Origin: Rhabdornis inornatus
Taxonomy: Eukaryota > Chordata > Aves > Passeriformes > Rhabdornithidae
Assembly (NCBI GenBank): GCA_013397075.1
Contig: VWZS01005944.1
Coordinates: 124,001 to 188,000 of the forward strand
Direction: 5' to 3'
Length of the DNA: 64,000 nucleotides
Shown here: positions 1-11,426 of the stretch, one piece after another
Numbering within the stretch: the first letter of the stretch is position 1
How the letters are laid out: each line of letters starts with the position of its first letter
Notes under the pieces: generated by a model
Databases searched by the model: none
What the model was told of the DNA's origin: nothing
The model's input: only the letters and a program-made list of their open reading frames with translations
Program-made: the position numbers and the translations under genes

Positions 1-361
1 GTCCCTTCTCTCCCCTCAGAGATCTTTCTCTGCCCTCACGATCCCTTCTCTGCCCTCACGATCCCTTCTCCCCCCTCACGGTCCCTTCTCTCCCCTCAGA
101 GATCTTTCTCTGCCCTCACGATCCCTTCTCTGCCCTCACGATCCCTTCTGTCCCCTCACGGTCCCTTCTCTCCCCTCAGAGATCCTTCTGCCCCCTCACG
201 GTCCCTTCTCTCCCCTCAGGGACCTTTCTCTGCCCTCACGATCCCTTCTCTGCCCTCACGATCCCTTCTCTGCCCTCACGATCCCTTCTGACCCCTCACG
301 GAACCTTCTCTCCCCTCACGGTCCCTTCTGTCCCCTCACGGTCCCTTCTCCCCCCGTCACG
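1..361. repeat. 20-bp minisatellite, about 18 units
   Basis: Tandem units close to RTCCCTTCTCTGCCCTCACG run from the window edge, so the array is truncated on the left. Units alternate as a four-unit (80-bp) pattern: 1-80 and 81-160 are nearly identical, and 201-280 repeats the pattern again. The plus strand is pyrimidine-rich, the minus strand purine-rich. The last unit has an extra C. It lies downstream of the gene. Confidence 0.95.
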
Positions 362-419
362 GCTCTCCCGCCGCCGAGCACTGAGAGACCAAAGCACAGC
401 CGCCCTTGTACGGCTACTA

Positions 420-655
420 CAGAATCACAGAATTATCTTGAGCCACAAGGCACCCAGGAGGATCACGGAGTCCAATCACCAGCCCTGCACAGGACACCCC
501 AACAACCCCACCCCGCACCTCAGAGCATTGTCCGAACTCTGGCAGCTCCTTGAACTCTGCTTTGGGGCTGTGACCATTCGCTAGGCAGCCTGTTCAGGGC
601 CCAGCCATCCTTTGGGGGAAGAACTTCTAATATCCAGCTCTAACCTCCTCTGGCA
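420..655 (-). mobile_element. CR1 LINE fragment, reversed
   Basis: It begins with the AGAATCACAGAAT-type reversed CR1 tail and continues through phrases typical of the CR1 3' region (AATATCCAGCTCTAACCTCC, GGGGCTGTGACCA). It is 5'-truncated as usual and diverged. It sits directly after the minisatellite and a short CpG-rich patch. Confidence 0.85.
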
Positions 656-1446
656 CACATTAAAACCTACCTGAAAGTTTCAGCCTGAATGAGCGTGTTA
701 CAGGAGTGAAGACAAACCTACCTGCCACACAGGTACACTTGACTTGTGCAAGGGGCTCTGCTTCCTCCTTTAAACACAAATGTGTAAAGGTCCTAATGAA
801 ATGTGTAAAACATTACTCAGTTGCCTAAAATTACCCTTCAGAGACATACGATGGTTTAGAGCATTTAAAACCAACACAAGCACTGCCCTCCTGCTTAGTC
901 TTTTTCATGTGACTGCTCTGGCAACACACCAGTGCAAGAGGACATTTAATACTAAAATAACATGCTTTTGAAGAACCAAGCTGCCTCCTGTTGTGAAGGA
1001 GTCTTTGTGATGTGAAGGATTCTTCTAGGGAAAGCTACTGTGTGGGTTACCTCTATGTTCACCATAAATACAAGTGGAGAATGAATCCAATTAGCAACAC
1101 CATTCAAATTTCTCCTGATGGGGGACTGTCCCTGTCCTCTCCCTCCCCAGTGCACCTGGCCATTAAAATGTCAAAATTTGGATGTGTGTGTGCACCCTGC
1201 CACTAAAAATATTGATATTTGGAAGTGTGTCTCACACTGGTGGCCTCAGTCACACAAATCCCTGAATTTGTACATTTTCCAACCAGTGTTGCTCATGTTT
1301 TGTGTGATCCTGCAGCAACGTGTTGAAAAGGAAAATGAGCTGTTACACCCATATCACCCTGAAAGTCTGTATTTTCCAAGAGTACTTGTACTGGTAACAT
1401 CAGCATAGACAGACCACTCCATAAAAACTACCCAAACAAGTGACAT
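656..1446. other. Intergenic stretch, nothing recognised
   Basis: Unique-looking AT-rich DNA between a CR1 copy and the inferred 3' end of LRRFIP1. The short open frames have no splice signals or family resemblance. In other vertebrates RBM44 and RAMP1 follow LRRFIP1, but I see no exon of either here. Confidence 0.5.
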
Positions 1447-1452
1447 TTTATT
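1447..1452 (-). terminator. Candidate distal poly(A) signal
   Basis: AATAAA on the minus strand followed by a G/T-rich stretch at lower coordinates. It is the most distal of four candidate hexamers after the coiled-coil stop codon, and the choice among them cannot be made from sequence alone. Confidence 0.3.
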
Positions 1453-4074
1453 GGCGAGTTCTGCTCATAATGAATTTCCTTTTCCACGCCCACATCTCCT
1501 AATAGAGCGATTGGGAAAAACAAAAACATCCTGGGCAACATTCCGCTTGCAAATGATAAAAATCATTGAACATTTAAAAATAAAATGGAGGATAACAAAC
1601 TGAAACAGAAGTTCTAGGAAAACCCGTCCTGGTTCCCCCAGGAGCTGTTCCTCGCCCGGCTGCCGCCACCTCGGCCCTGCTCTCAGGGCACCGAGGTGCT
1701 CTCGTTTGGAGCTCAAATAAAAGGACTGGGACATGTGCTATTATCACCATTCAAAGCCCTGTTGTTGTACATTCTTCACAGAAAAAACATAGAAGAGTTT
1801 TCAGTAAACCAACCAGTTCTTTTTTCTTCCCTTATTCTAACGCTAAGTCATACTGAAAGTTAGGGGAGGAGAGGGGAAATGTGGCTTCAACATTCACCTA
1901 CTTTATCACACACAAAGTTTTCTACTAAGAGCATATCCAGGTTGAAATACACATGTGATTTCCATCATGAGGTTAATGCTTATGGGGTGCGAGATGAAAT
2001 CTACTTCGAAATGATAAACACATCCCTTTTTGATGAACAAAGTGTTATTTTTTGCCTTTTGGACCAACGCTTGGTTGCTGGGTTGTTTCTCCTGAACCTT
2101 GCCAGGAGAGGCAGCTTTCATGGCTGCCAAAATTGAAATGATGACTGGTGGCAATCACCCACCTTACCATTGGTAAGATGTCATATTTAGCATGTTTCTT
2201 TGCATTCTGAAAATCCCTTAGCTCATTTTTTAGGGCCCCGAGGCTTTGTACACCAGAAATTACACAAGTCAAGCACAGAAAACTGTAAATTGGTATCCAC
2301 AGCCATTTTGAGGTATTCCACAAGAAACCTGTCTCTGCACCTGAATGTTCCTCTCAAAAACAATTAAAAAAAAAAAAACCCAAAGCCCTAACTGGAGTGG
2401 AAATTTAATTTAAAAATATTCCTTCCATCCCCATGTTTCACCACATTTCATCGACAAGGACATACTTAATCCCCCAGGAGCACAAAAAAAGCCTTCTTCA
2501 TCCTTTTCCTGGAGTAATAATTTCAGTACTTCATTCCTAAATTTCCTTGTGCACTTGGAAGAGATGAAGACGAGGGTGTTGTTTTCTAGCCAAACCAGAG
2601 AAACAGATTCAGACAGTGGTTTTGGTTTATTCCATTTGTGAAGGTGCTTGAGGAAGACACCAGCGATCCCCTTGCATTGAGAATAGCAGCGGTTCCTACT
2701 CTAACCTCCCGTCCGCGAGGGGAAAGACCTGGATTGCAGGGTCTGAAGACCAAGTTAGGAAGAAATGTGATCTCCTGGGCGTGGATTTGGCTTGGTAGAA
2801 CCTCTTGAGGCAGTCATGGTTGCTCCTGTGGGACAGGGAGCAGATCCCAGAGGGACTGGCTTTCCTGTTAGGGCTGAGGTGGGACGGGCAGCTTGATTCC
2901 TGGGGTAGCTGCTGCTCTCCTTTGAGTAGTACATTCAGAATGAGTTCTGATGAACCAGAGCTGTAGTGCCAGTCGTGTGCCATTTTTACACACACGAGAA
3001 TTGTCTGCAACATCTCAGTGGGTCACGCTGCTCTGCGTGACAAGTGGAAAACCTTTACAGGGATCTCAGAAGGAAATAACTCGCTACTTCCGTAGCTGTA
3101 GAAAACCCATAGGCAGTAATATTTTCTAAAGTGCTTCTTTACTTAGCAGTTATTCTTTTAAAAATGAGACTTGTATTTTGTAGCGGTGTCATTTCCTAGT
3201 AGGTCATGGACCAGTAGATAGTTTCTGATGTAAAAAACCCATTACATATTTTGTTTAAGCAAATTACACTTGCTTTGATAAATGCACCAAAGAGAGTTAC
3301 CTAAGTGCAAACCCCACCATTTCTGAAAACACGGCCTTATGCTGGTTTATTAATGCAACCTTACATCCTTTAAAAGTCATTTACTTCAACTCCAAGAGCA
3401 GGGATTAAATAATACAAATAAAAATTGAAAATTCAATGAAGCTATTGCCTATTTACCCTGAAATAAAAGAGTCTCACGATTCTACTGGTGCAAAAATCCC
3501 TCCGAACACATTTGTTTTATTGGCAAAGTCATTTAAGGTCACTTTTGCTTCCAAGACCATCTTCTTCCATGGTTTCCACTGAAGGAGTTTTGCTTTGTAA
3601 TGGCTTGTGGTTCCACAGTGATTTGTAAATGAAAAACCTACTATGAATAACTCTACCGTAGTCACTAAATTACAGATACTGTCAAGAGAAAAGTCCCAAA
3701 CTTACAGTGTTTGTTTTAAAATTTTCAGCAAGACACAAAATCCAGTCAAAGTGTTTTTCTTTGAGTGCCATTTTAAATGGCAATAAATGGCTGCTGTGCC
3801 CTCTGGATGGAGAATCCCATGTGCTTCTTACGTGCTGTACTTCGAATGGCCGCAGAGCTCGGCGTGGAAGGGCACAGCCGCTTGGATCAGCTCCTCCTAT
3901 GGATGTAGTGCAGCAGGATCTGCGCAGGGAGAGCCCAGCTGGAGGCACGGAGCAGGTGTTGGGGTGGCCTGGTCTCACAAGGCAATGACACGAAGCGTCC
4001 CGGGCAGCAGGACACAGAAGCGGCTGCAGCGTCGTTCCGGTTTCGAGCGGCGGTGCTTCCCGTGGGAGGGGTGG
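1447..4074 (-). other. LRRFIP1: Possible 3' UTR of the coiled-coil isoform
   Basis: This is gene-free sequence downstream of the TAG. The first ~70 nt are GC- and CpG-rich, the rest AT-rich. Minus-strand AATAAA hexamers occur at 3521-3516, 3351-3346, 2631-2626 and 1452-1447; any could be used. No transposon is recognised in this stretch, which is mild support for an exonic or constrained origin. The distal limit is a guess. Confidence 0.35.
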
Positions 4075-4185
4075 CTATTGCTGGGACAGCAGAGCACTCC
4101 GGTTGGCCTTCATCTTCTCCAGCCGCTTCACCAGGTGGCCATTGCTGACCTCTAGCTCCTCGGTTTTATCCAGTGCTGAACGAAG
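4075..4185 (-). CDS. LRRFIP1: LRRFIP1 coiled-coil isoform terminal exon 5 of 5
   Basis: Thirty-six codons and a TAG stop (4075-4077) encode LRSALDKTEELEVSNGHLVK and RLEKMKANRSALLSQQ. The acceptor is CTGCAG, behind a CT-rich tract that contains the window's one ambiguous base (4214). This is the exact C-terminus expected for the long coiled-coil isoform and distinguishes LRRFIP1 from LRRFIP2, which has TALDKIEEMEMTNSHL. Confidence 0.97.
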   Translation of the reverse strand, partial: LRSALDKTEELEVSNGHLVKRLEKMKANRSALLSQQ

Positions 4186-5104
4186 CTGCAGGGAGGGAGG
4201 CAGGAAGGTAGGANGCAGAAAAACACCGTCACTTTCACCATGTTATCCCTTTCCAAAGCAATGCAAGGTTTGTAGCTACCAACACTAATTGACCGTATTA
4301 ACTTAGAACATAAAGCAGTTAAAATATCCTTTAGCAGAGTTAAACTGCCTTGCAGGCCACACACACGGGTGTTTAAGGACACTGCTAAGAACCCAGGGTA
4401 TTTACAGAATGTTGAACAAAGAAGGCCAAGTTAAGAATAAATGTGGTCTCCCATCTCCCAAGTCTGGATTTGGCTTGATAGAACCATGTGTCTTGAGGCA
4501 GTCAGCATGGACAGAAGGTTACTCCCAGAGAATCACAGAATTTCTTTCCCTCAAGCCTCAGTTTCCTGTAAAACCCACCACAGGATCAGGGTAGGGAAAG
4601 AGAGGTGGGCTGCACAGAACAATATTTATAGGCAGCAAAGCAGAAGGAGTGTTTTGAACAAGTAAGTAGCCATACTGAAAAAATATAAAAATCAAAGCAG
4701 CACCTTAGGAGGCAGTGAGAGAAAAGCTGATAAAGTTATTCAGGCTCTAAAGAGGCAGAGGCATGGTCAGAGTCTGTGGACAGCCACACTACCCCAAACA
4801 GGCCTGAACAGATTGACAGAGCAAAGAAAACAGGCTCACAAAGAACAACTCACATCTCTTTAGCAAGTCAGGTCAGGAAGGAATGGTGAATAGGCAGTAG
4901 GAGCTCACAGTCATGACTGTTACTCCAGTTTGAGTGCTGAAAATTTGGTTGCACATTTAGAAGGAGTAACTAAAGCAATAAAGAAACTGGATGCTTATCC
5001 TTTGCTGTGCCAAGAAGGGTGATTCCTCCCCTAAAACACCACAGGCAGGCAGGTTTCCCCCACATGGAGCAGGCTGACCTGGGACAGCCTGCAGGTGGAG
5101 TTAC
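4186..5104 (-). other. Intron, nothing recognised except one N
   Basis: A 919-bp intron between the last two coiled-coil exons. It has one ambiguous base at 4214, inside the CT-rich tract 29 nt upstream of the acceptor. No repeat family is recognised. Confidence 0.8.
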
Positions 5105-5209
5105 CTCTCTCTGCAGTTTGCGTTTCTCAGCCTTCAGTTCATCCTCTACTCGCTCAGCATTTTCAGCAGCAGTTTTGTATCGGGCTACCTGGCCTTCCAG
5201 TCGTATTAC
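5105..5209 (-). CDS. LRRFIP1: LRRFIP1 coiled-coil isoform exon 4 of 5
   Basis: Thirty-five codons, phase 0, encode VIRLEGQVARYKTAAENAER and VEDELKAEKRKLQRE. The acceptor is ACCTCAG and the donor is GTAACT. YKTAAENAE and DELKAEKRKLQREL are signature phrases of the C-terminal coiled coil in both family members. Confidence 0.97.
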
Positions 5210-5817
5210 CTGAGGTGAAGGGAAAGGTTGGGAATTAGAAGCTGTGCCAAGAAGTTACTCAGAAGCTTTAGTCTTCCACTAGTACTCAAGGAATAACCAG
5301 AGAGATGCCAACTCCTGTTTTTTTCAGGGAAAAAAACACCACCAAGGAAGCCTGGCAAGAGTAACTTACTCCCAACCTTTTATACATATCCATATTTAAT
5401 ATGCTTCCAGCAACAAAAGATACAGTCCATTGACTAAATTTCTCTTAGCAAGAGCATTGCTGATGTACCCCGGACAAGAGCAAACAATCAAAATGGACCA
5501 GCTGTGTGTAAAATCCATCTCTACCACATCACATTCTGGGAGCCATTTAAAACCTGCTGACAGCTAGGCATAAGGAAGAGTTCAGCAGAGTACATCAGGT
5601 ACTTTTGTCTTTGACCATTCTTCCTTCAGTACAGAGAAATAATATATTCCTTCTTCCCCATATGTAAATGTCACAGTAGCCCTCATGCTCCAACACTCCC
5701 ATTTCTTGTTTTAAGGGAGAATCACACTAAACATAATTTCATTTATCATTTATCAAAATACACTTTCTCTTTGTATTCTCACCATGCCTGAACAAACAGA
5801 ACAAGCCAAAAACTTAC
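5210..5817 (-). other. Intron, nothing recognised
   Basis: A 608-bp AT-rich intron with GT-AG ends; no repeat or other feature seen. Confidence 0.8.
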
Positions 5818-5897
5818 ATTCTGCTCCAATGCTGTTATCTCTTGCTCAGACTTTGCTAGTTTAAATTTGAGATCACTGATCTGTCTGTTGGCATCTC
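5818..5897 (-). CDS. LRRFIP1: LRRFIP1 coiled-coil isoform exon 3 of 5
   Basis: 80 nt: it completes Arg and continues DANRQISDLKFKLAKSEQEI, then TALEQN. The acceptor is CTTTTAG and the donor is GTAAGT. Regular heptads are visible. The sequence is almost identical to mammalian LRRFIP1 and close to LRRFIP2 as recalled. Confidence 0.97.
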
Positions 5898-6320
5898 CTA
5901 AAAGAATCGCAGATTTATCAGAGATATCAGAACAAGTGTGAACAGTTTCTAACAAGTCTGTTGTAAAATTTCCATGCATCAGGGATCAACATGGGGCAGC
6001 AGGAGAGTAGTTCTCCCAATAAGTGCCCAGCAGAGAGGCACCATTCCCAGTCCTGCCTGATTCCCTGCCAACCACTCTAAAGACAGAATTAATCTGAACT
6101 CACCCCAGCTCTGCTGAGGAGCAGTAATAGACACTTCCAACTGCAATCTGAAATAAAGGCTCCTAACTCCCTCACCTCTGTAGAGGTGCCTAGCTATTCC
6201 CAGGTCCCTTGGAACTGAAGGCTCATTCTTACTCAGAGCTATGGGCTTATTAATGTACTGATACTTTTTCTCACTGACATGCGGGGCACAAAATTATCTT
6301 AAAATCAAAATACAGCTCAC
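5898..6320 (-). other. Intron, nothing recognised
   Basis: A 423-bp intron with GT-AG ends; no repeat or other feature seen. Confidence 0.8.
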
Positions 6321-6438
6321 TTTGGAGGTCAATCATGTGCATATCTGTCCCGTTTTCCAGAACTTCATCTTCAGACTGTGTGTTTTCCATCTTGCCATTC
6401 CTTTGCTTTTCTTCTAGTTGTCCCTTTAATTTTTTAAT
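6321..6438 (-). CDS. LRRFIP1: LRRFIP1 coiled-coil isoform exon 2 of 5
   Basis: 118 nt encoding IKKLKGQLEEKQRNGKMENT, then QSEDEVLENGTDMHMIDLQ and the first base of Arg. The acceptor is CCTTCAG and the donor is GTGAGC. The SEDEVLENGTDMH block is shared with mammalian LRRFIP1. It interrupts the helix with an acidic loop. Confidence 0.96.
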
Positions 6439-7259
6439 CTGAAGGACAGAAAATATTTATTAAAATAACTAAGGGAAATTGTGGCTCGAATTCACTCCAA
6501 TATTATAAAAAAATTATGTATTTTTTAAACCTAAATTCCAAAAAATCTTTTGTTACAAAATAACATCCTAGAAATTCTTTTGGCAAATGACTCGTATTTT
6601 ACACATCAGTGCTTATGTACAAGTTCAGGACCAAAACAAGTGAAAGACAGCTGGTTTATTAGAAAAGCCATAAATCTTCTCCAGGCACATTCATGTAAAA
6701 CCTTCTTAAAAACTTTCTTAAAAACTCCCAAAGCTGTGTTTGGTTGTGTGTGAGTCTCAAGGCCAAGGTCACTGAGCATAAATGAAAGCACAGAGTGTCC
6801 TGCAGGACAGCAGATCAGCTGAAGTTTTCTTGAATAAGCTTTATAGCCACTATGGAATACCATGGTACCAGCAGTAATTCCTTGAATTACTCTTTAAAGA
6901 CCAATCTGCAGTTCCTCCAACAAACCCAAACAAATGGCCCGTTTACCCACAGACCCAGCAAAGGGGAGGGCTTACTCTTGGAAAGAAAATCTGCTTTGAC
7001 AATTTCTGAGCCATGCCTGTTTTTCAGATAACAATCTGAAGGATTATTATTCAGAAATAAGAGGCACACTGGATCATATCTTCCATGTATCCTGAATTAA
7101 CACACAGGAGGAATGTTTTGGACGAAGAACAGAGTGGCCAGCAAGGCAGCAGGTCCTCAGCAAGAGCAACCAGATCACAGCACTGCTGCTCCACACCTTG
7201 TGTTTGGGCTATTTTCATTCTCTTAACCCTTTCCTGTTCTTCAGTTGCCCTGTGATTAC
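6439..7259 (-). other. Intron, nothing recognised
   Basis: An 821-bp intron. It contains a short direct duplication (AAAACTTTCTTAAAAACT type) near 6705-6725 but no known element. Confidence 0.75.
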
Positions 7260-7306
7260 CTGGTCTAGCAAGGACTCCCGTTCATCAATGAGCTTTTTCA
7301 GCCTGT
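7260..7306 (-). CDS. LRRFIP1: LRRFIP1 coiled-coil isoform exon 1 of 5
   Basis: A 47-nt exon: two bases completing Asp, then RLKKLIDERESLLDQ. The acceptor is CTTCCAG and the donor is GTAATC. It is entered from the phase-1 donor of the linker exon by skipping the acidic exon. The peptide matches RLKKLVDERECLLEQ of the mammalian long coiled-coil isoform and RLRKLAGEKEELLSQ of LRRFIP2. Confidence 0.95.
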
Positions 7307-10300
7307 CTGGAAGAGAAAAGGGAGAGTTGAGTGCTGATTGATCAAGTGACACATCGGGGAGGGCATCTGAGACACGAGACTGACCCATTGAGGTTAGTGA
7401 CTACTGATGGGGGAGTTAGGGCACGTACCACAGGACACGAGGCCCAGACAGGGCTGGGGGGGCTGCAGCCAGGGCACTTATGGCATTCTCACAGAACATG
7501 CTTGTCCCAGCAGTAGCAGCAGCCAGCTGCATGCAAAGAGGCTAATCTTCTACGTTAGGTTAGCATGCAAGAACTCTCTAGGGTCAAGCACAACTGCAAC
7601 ACAAAATCTCACAAATCTTGACAGTTTAACACAATGACAATACTGTAAACACCTATAATCACAGCTAAACACATTCTCAGCACTGTAACTCTTCCCTTCT
7701 TTTACATGGCAGTGATATTTTAGCTCCAATATTATGACCAGAAAAACATTTGCCCATCAAATTATTTGTATTTTGAATGCAGCAGTCTGGTAAAACTCTG
7801 TTTTCTCTTCAGAGTCAATTCTCCACATCAAACATCAAGAGGCAATGGACAACCTGCACCAATTGTTATGCTACATTTGGACTTGGAAGTGCTACAGATG
7901 GGTATGTGCAGCCTTCATTAATGAAGTGTACTCTACAGAATGAGACAGCTGGAAGAAAGAACTACAAAGTAAGCAACCAAATCACTTCATTTTTTTTTCC
8001 TTCACCATTAAGGGCTGCAAAATGTGAGAGCACATTTTCCTACCACCCAAATGACCTCATTAATTAACAAGCTCTGTTTGTCCAGGTACACCTCAGGCAG
8101 GAATACACTGCAACATCCCATCCAAAGACACTCATTAGCAGGGGATCTGTGGACCTCAGCTGTGTTTCAGTGCAGGTTTGTTCAGTGGTCTGCCTTGCCA
8201 GCAGTCCAGAGCCCAGACTGTTCACAGCTCAACTCCACAGCTGAGGTCTGGCCTGCTGATTAAATGGTTAAAATCCAAAGGTCACTCAGGAAAAAGATCT
8301 TTTTGTAAACTTTAGGAAAGCAAGGTAAATTACACCTTAGAGACTGGTGGGCTTTTACCAGGTAAATTCTGCTGATAGACAGACTTAAATATTTTTGAAG
8401 AGCTTTAAAAATACCATTTCTTCTTTGTTGACAACTCCTGAACAGGCCAGAGTCACGTGGTTCTCCCTTTTTTCTTGTTAGCACGTGCACTTAAAAGGAA
8501 TCAAGAGTCTGCATTGAATCAAATAATGGTGAAAACTGGTTTCCCAATGGAAGTCCCTGTGTACAGCAGACTGTACATGTAGAATCCATTAATGTGGTAT
8601 GTCATTCCCCTCCAGGAATATGCACCCCCATATAGTCCCATTCCAGAGCATGGAATAAAACCTTTACCTTGGCTTCTGATGCCAATACCCAAATACAGTT
8701 CTTAGTGTGACATCCCAGTTCAAATTAATTTAGAAGTCCTACTTTTTTTTTTTTCAATCCATTTGTAACACACCCAACATTGTTACACCCGAGCACTGAT
8801 AGGAAAAAACAAAAAAAACTTCAAGCCCACTTTTTTTTTGGTAAATACCACCCACAATCAAAATTTCAGAGTATAAACCCCTTCAAAATAACAAAACAAT
8901 TTCACAGATCTAGATGGGAAAGAAAGAAAACTTAAGACAGAAATTCTGCAAAAGATGAAATATATGGAAGAAAAATAAAGGTCAATGAAGAAAGCAAGAA
9001 CAGCAAACAGCTTGGAGATACTCAGACTCAAGAGATTGTGTTGGGATTTACAGGCCAGCAAAAACTGAGAAATGGAGTTCCAAGCATTGGAAAGAGAATG
9101 AGGACTGGTGCAGCAGGAAACCTTCAGGCCACTACAAAATTAGCCCAAACTTATTGACTCCAAAAGGGCCAAGTAATGCACTTTGATCCTGAAAATAATT
9201 TAGTTGTGACTTTCATTTACACAACCACTGCTGTGGGGTGAAACCTGCCTGCCTACACCTCTTCCAGCTTCCAGTAAAGGATGCACACTGGCTTCCCCAA
9301 ACCCTTTTTCCTGCAAAAACGATGCATTTGGGGGTGAACCTTCAAGTTTGATCTCACCCTCAGTTCTCTCTGCCCTCATTCCAGATGTCTGTGCACCCCA
9401 TCGGGACATGAAGACAGCAGGGTTTACCAGATCAGGGAAAAAATTAGTTTCCTAAAATTGCCATTCACCTAGAAGTTTTCTGCCTGTAGAGATGAGGGTC
9501 TCTTGGGTTTCACTTATCTTAAACCCCCACATTAACACAGAAAACTTACTCTGCAGGGTCACCTTAGTTTTGCATTTAGGAGATATTTTTCCAACAAATC
9601 TGAGGACCTTGAGAACAGGTGAGCAGGAAGGAACAGTCTACTGAATCAGGACAAGAAGCAGCTAATTAAAATACTTATCTGTAGCAGTCATTATCCTTAT
9701 TCCACATACAAAGATTCTACAGGAATAATTAGAGTGTGACATTCACCTCACTTAACTTTGGAAAGGTGATTCCCAGGGTACTCACTGCACCAGTTCCTGG
9801 CCTTCACACACCACAGAGTTTAAGAGAGGACTGAGGAGGAGATGGATGGGGCCTGTGAGGGAGCAGGACACAGAGGGGTGAGCATGGTGCTGACCAGTGT
9901 CTTCTGCCAGTTTCTAAGTGCAGTGACTGATCTCACTGCCTTGGCATTGCAGGTGACTCGAGGCATTGCTCACTCAGGTGCTGCTCCAGTGGCACCAAAT
10001 GTTCCCACATGATCCTCCATGTCTCTTTCCACTTGGAGGGGAGCACAGGATGGGAAGCAGCTGGTTTTACCTGCATGATTTACATGATGTGTGGCCCAGG
10101 AAGTAACTAACCCTGATGTAAATGAAAGGGGTAAACTGCTCCTGGAGGATGGAAAGACATCCCATGAAATCCCAGCCCCAAGCAGCTATCAGAACAGCCT
10201 GCAAGGATTCACCTGTCAGAGCAGGTTGGGCAATACTCCTACTCCAGATCTGTCAATTTATTTTGGATGATGAGAAAATGCTTTCCTGTCTTTCTCAGAA

Positions 10301-11420
10301 GAGGAGCACTGCCAGGGACAGCACAGGATTTGAAAGACACTGGCTTGCAGTACTGATTTTGAGGGGGACAGCAGGACTGTTCTCTATAGTAAAGAATATA
10401 TTGACCAAGACCTTTTCCCTATTTATTTCCCTTTTTTATCGAGTAAGTTTCTTGAGATACTGCTTTTGAAAGCCTTTCAGGCTAGCTCTGATATGTACAA
10501 ACCTGGGCTACAGCATTTATGTGCCACTAGGTGATGACCAGAAAACCCAGCAGGCATTTGGGGTTATTCTGGAAGACAAAAGTTTCATCCGTGGGTCACA
10601 TACTCATTTTCAACACTCTAGGATGGATTTCTGGCACACCAGCTACTCTGGACTGCCTCTCCATGTTCCTGCTCCCAGTTACACTGGGAGTGGGATCAAA
10701 GCTGGTACATGGACATAGTACACCTCCCATCATTACCTCGACAGGTAAGATTGGAGGTGTTTCTGCTCCTCTGACTTGGCTTAAAAAAGGAATTCCCTTA
10801 AAAATGCTGTGTTTTCTGAAGTGGAAAAACTAGTTAAAATTAGAAATTAACTCATAGGAAATACAGGATATAATGGCATGTTGCTTAATTTAACTCTCAT
10901 AGATCCATCCACAGTACAGGTGAAGCCTGGTAAGAACATTTAATGCTCTGTTTAAGTCTATTTAACAATTAAAACCCACTTCCAATATTAAACCACATAT
11001 TACTATTGAGAGTATAACAGAGCCACGTCTCTAAATAAACACTGCTACATGCTAATAAGAAATGCTTATAAGATCTATGAGTTTTTGGATTAGCATCTGG
11101 TGTAAACCCTTAGGAACAACTGCCAATACTTACAGGAACCATGGTGGATCTGCTGTAAGTTGGAGAGAAGCCACATTAAAGGAGTTACAGGGTTACAGAC
11201 CTGTTAGAGCTCTACAGTTAAGGTGCCATCACATATTCAAGGTGCTCAAACCCCGAGGCTGCCCAGTCCTGGGGAGATGGCTCTTGTAGCTACGTAGCAC
11301 AAGGCAATAAATTGAACAAAAGCTGCAGAAAAATGCTGTTGAAATGATACAGGTTTAAATAACTTCTTGTGCAGGTTTAGAAACAGTGCTCTGGACAGGT
11401 ACTTTAAAGTATAAAATATG
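7307..11420 (-). other. Intron segment below the acidic exon, nothing recognised
   Basis: About 4.1 kb between the probable end of the acidic isoform and the first coiled-coil isoform exon. T-runs occur near 8742 and 8830. No transposon is recognised, which is unusual for introns in this window. Open frames here lack coding character. Confidence 0.6.
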
Positions 11421-11426
11421 TTTATT
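11421..11426 (-). terminator. Candidate poly(A) signal, acidic isoform
   Basis: A canonical AATAAA on the minus strand, in AU-rich context, 1.36 kb after the stop codon. The next AATAAA upstream is at 12091-12086 and could give a shorter message. Confidence 0.45.

Noticed and set aside
361..420. A CpG-rich patch as a promoter of the next gene
   Set aside because: It is only about 60 bp long, sandwiched between a minisatellite and a CR1 copy, with no exon visible.
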